Origin: CAVVJA01 sp963809815
GTDB lineage: Bacteria; Actinomycetota; Actinomycetes; Mycobacteriales; Jatrophihabitantaceae
NCBI GenBank assembly: GCA_963809815.1
Contig: CAWELM010000012.1
Coordinates: 186,001 to 250,000, forward strand
DNA length: 64,000 nt
Reading direction: 5' to 3'
Shown here: piece after piece, positions 62,599 to 64,000 of the stretch
How the letters are laid out: each line of letters starts with the position of its first letter
How positions within the stretch are numbered: the stretch's first letter is position 1
Program-made: the position numbers and the translations under genes
The notes under the pieces: generated by a model
The model's database searches: none
Told to the model about the DNA's origin: nothing
The model's input: only the letters and a program-made list of their open reading frames with translations

Positions 62599-63441
62599 TC
62601 ATGCCCGCCGACCAAGCCGGTCGATGGCGCGCAGCGGTCGGCAGCTGTCGATCACCGAGTTGAAACTCCACCGTTCCGATGCCAGCGTCAACAGGCCGAG
62701 GACGGTGGCGGTTGTCAGTGGCAGCTCACCGGCCGCCGCCAGCTGCACGCCGAGCAGCGCACCCAGCGCGTTGGCTCCGCAGTCGCCCAGCATGGTGCGT
62801 TCGCACAGGTCGTCCGGCAGCACGGCGCCCGTCGCACCCAGGCCCGCCGCGGCCAGCCCGCCGCTCGGTCCGCCGAGCAGGCCGAGATTGGCTGCGGCCA
62901 CCACCTTGCCTGCGCGCCCGGGCCGCAGGTCGAGGAGGTTGATTATGTTCGCGCTTTCGGCGATCACCAGGGCGCGCAGGCCCACGCGCAGGACGCGCCC
63001 CCGGCCGGAGCCGCTGGTCAGGATGACGGCCGAGAGCGCCGCCGCGCTGCCGATGACGACGACCTTGACCACTCCGCCGGAGACTCGCCCCTCCCGCAAG
63101 GCGGCGAGGTGGCCGCGGAAGCCTTTGTCCGCCGGCGACTCGGATCGGCCGGCAACCACGTCGTCGTACGCCCCCGCCGCCGCGGCGGCCGTGACGGCCA
63201 GCAGGGCCGCTCGGCGGGTGGCCCCTCGCGTACCCGCGGCGGTGCCGACAAGCGACCCGAGGGCGGCGGAAAGGCCGCCGGTAAGAGTCACCGACTGCCC
63301 GCGGTAGTTGGTTCGGGTCCAGGCGGGAACGCGCCGGGCCATCAGCGGGTCGGCGCTGCGAACCGCCCCGGCGACAGCCGCGGCCACGGTTGCGGCTAGC
63401 AGGGACGCACGGATCTCAGCCGGACGCCCGGATGCGCTCAC
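62599..63441 (-). CDS. MraY/WecA-like polyprenyl-phosphate sugar-phosphate transferase homologue
   Basis: A 280-residue membrane protein that shows a degenerate but clear MraY/WecA pattern. TNYRG (44-48) stands for the N-x-R-G element, AYDD (91-94) for the aspartate pair, KGFRGH (106-111) and SGGVVK (121-126) for the next loop, NIINLLDLRPGRAGK (165-179) for the nucleophile Asp region, and MLGDCGAN (217-224) for the GD-x-G element. It is shorter than MraY (about 360), with fewer predicted helices (six to eight). It probably transfers a sugar phosphate to a polyprenyl phosphate or has kept only binding ability. The sequence lies between mctB and the MurJ-like gene. Confidence 0.8.
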   Translation of the reverse strand: MSASGRPAEIRASLLAATVAAAVAGAVRSADPLMARRVPAWTRTNYRGQSVTLTGGLSAALGSLVGTAAGTRGATRRAALLAVTAAAAAGAYDDVVAGRSESPADKGFRGHLAALREGRVSGGVVKVVVIGSAAALSAVILTSGSGRGRVLRVGLRALVIAESANIINLLDLRPGRAGKVVAAANLGLLGGPSGGLAAAGLGATGAVLPDDLCERTMLGDCGANALGALLGVQLAAAGELPLTTATVLGLLTLASERWSFNSVIDSCRPLRAIDRLGRRA

Positions 63442-63458
63442 CGAGTATCTGGTGCCGG

Positions 63459-64000
63459 TTAGCTCGACGCCTGCGGGTAGAGCTTGGAGGCCCCGCTACC
63501 GGTACCGAAGTGGCCGACGTGCGACTTGGTGAGCTGGCTGAGGGCGAGGATCGATGACACTTGCCCCAGCGGCGAGTCCGCATTGTCGACCGTCGACACC
63601 GCGCTCTTGTCCGCGTCGTCAGCGCGAACCAGGGCGATCACTCCTCCGGCGGTCGAGGCGGCCGTATCGCCCGCCACGACGACTTTGGCGCCAAGTTCCT
63701 GGAATTGCGTGATCAGCGCCAGCTGGCTCTTTCCGACCGCGGAGCCTGCGGGGATCGTGCCGTTGGCAACGATCATGACCAGGTCAGCCGGCGCCACATC
63801 GCCGCTGCTTTCGACCTTCAGCATGTGCAGGCCGGCCAGCGCTGTCAGCACGGACCGGACGTCGGTCGGTTGACCCTTGCCGAGCAACACCCAGGACAGC
63901 AGGTAACCACCGAGAACGCCAGCGTCATCGGTGTTCGGCAGGAGCATGCCCACCGGATGGGCATTGCCCGTAGCCAGGGCGGTCAGGTCGCTCGCCCGTT
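63459..64000 (-). CDS. Copper transporter MctB/SteB-family protein, C-terminal part (5' truncated by window edge)
   Basis: The frame is open on the minus strand from base 64000 and stops at 63459, so about 180 C-terminal residues are present. GVLGGYLLSWVLLGKGQ, PADLVMIVANGTIPAG and GDTAASTAGGVIALVR, followed by the end SHVGHFGTGSGASKLYP, match the MctB (Rv1698)/SteB family (DUF3186). The mycobacterial member is an envelope protein linked to copper efflux; the corynebacterial SteB forms a complex with SteA for cell separation. An upstream steA and recN would be expected outside this window, as in Rv1695-Rv1698. Confidence 0.88.
   Translation of the reverse strand, partial: RASDLTALATGNAHPVGMLLPNTDDAGVLGGYLLSWVLLGKGQPTDVRSVLTALAGLHMLKVESSGDVAPADLVMIVANGTIPAGSAVGKSQLALITQFQELGAKVVVAGDTAASTAGGVIALVRADDADKSAVSTVDNADSPLGQVSSILALSQLTKSHVGHFGTGSGASKLYPQASS

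Overview
The window is high-GC, gene-dense chromosomal DNA from an actinobacterium (Actinomycetota). The evidence is a set of lineage-typical genes: RbpA, HelY, Ppm1 next to Lnt, GarA with its FtsR/McdR neighbours, GuaB1, a DUF5999 protein, and frequent GTG/TTG starts with four-base ATGA/GTGA overlaps between genes. Two stretches follow gene orders known from Mycobacterium (Rv2090-Rv2092c and Rv2050-Rv2051c; Rv1822-Rv1832), and a third follows Rv1698-Rv1713. The window cannot fix the genus. I see no prophage, insertion sequence, CRISPR array or other clear mobile element.

Layout. 1-7.6 kb: the end of an HNH endonuclease gene, helY, a Tyr/Gln/Gly-rich DUF4333 membrane protein, a 5'-3' exonuclease, a PfkB sugar kinase and a LacI regulator. 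7.9-10.7 kb: lnt-ppm1 (lipoprotein acylation and polyprenol-phosphate-mannose synthesis), then a terminator and convergent rbpA with a SigR-type promoter. 10.8-19.7 kb: a small membrane protein, a GDPD-DUF885-small membrane protein operon, a FUSC exporter-like protein, and an AraC / VOC / short-UvrA operon. 19.7-25 kb: a gene-poor gap, an acyltransferase, a second VOC protein, a DUF1905-type protein, a cysteine-free DksA-like protein, an SDR oxidoreductase and a PrmC-like methyltransferase. 24.7-29.7 kb: central carbon genes (glpX, malate synthase, malic enzyme) and an adenylate-kinase-like enzyme. 29.7-36 kb: a heterodimeric ABC exporter, guaB1, a HAD phosphatase and a DUF5999 protein.

36-45 kb is a long minus-strand cluster. 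Read from its 5' end it holds pgsA-like, DUF881, small basic protein, DUF881, gcvH, garA, ftsR-like, bifunctional nuclease, mcdR-like, a glycine riboswitch and gcvP. It joins phospholipid synthesis, division-linked regulators and glycine cleavage. 45-48.5 kb holds an ECF42-type sigma factor with its DGPF (YCII) partner, divergent from an MFS exporter. Both directions carry the same promoter-like motif with identical spacing. 48.5-55.4 kb: a CorA-like transporter, tRNA-Pro(GGG), and the chromosome segregation/translation cluster parA-scpA-scpB-rluB-aroH-cmk-der. 55.4-64 kb: a small MscS channel preceded by odd short repeats, then the chain mctB/steB-like, MraY-like, MurJ-like, GT4, pyrG, NUDIX, xerD, mostly joined by four-base overlaps.

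The least explained units are the MraY-like/MurJ-like/GT4 set, which looks like a lipid-carrier-linked glycan pathway; the AraC/VOC/short-UvrA operon; the ECF42 divergon with an exporter; and the repeated short reading frames in front of mscS.
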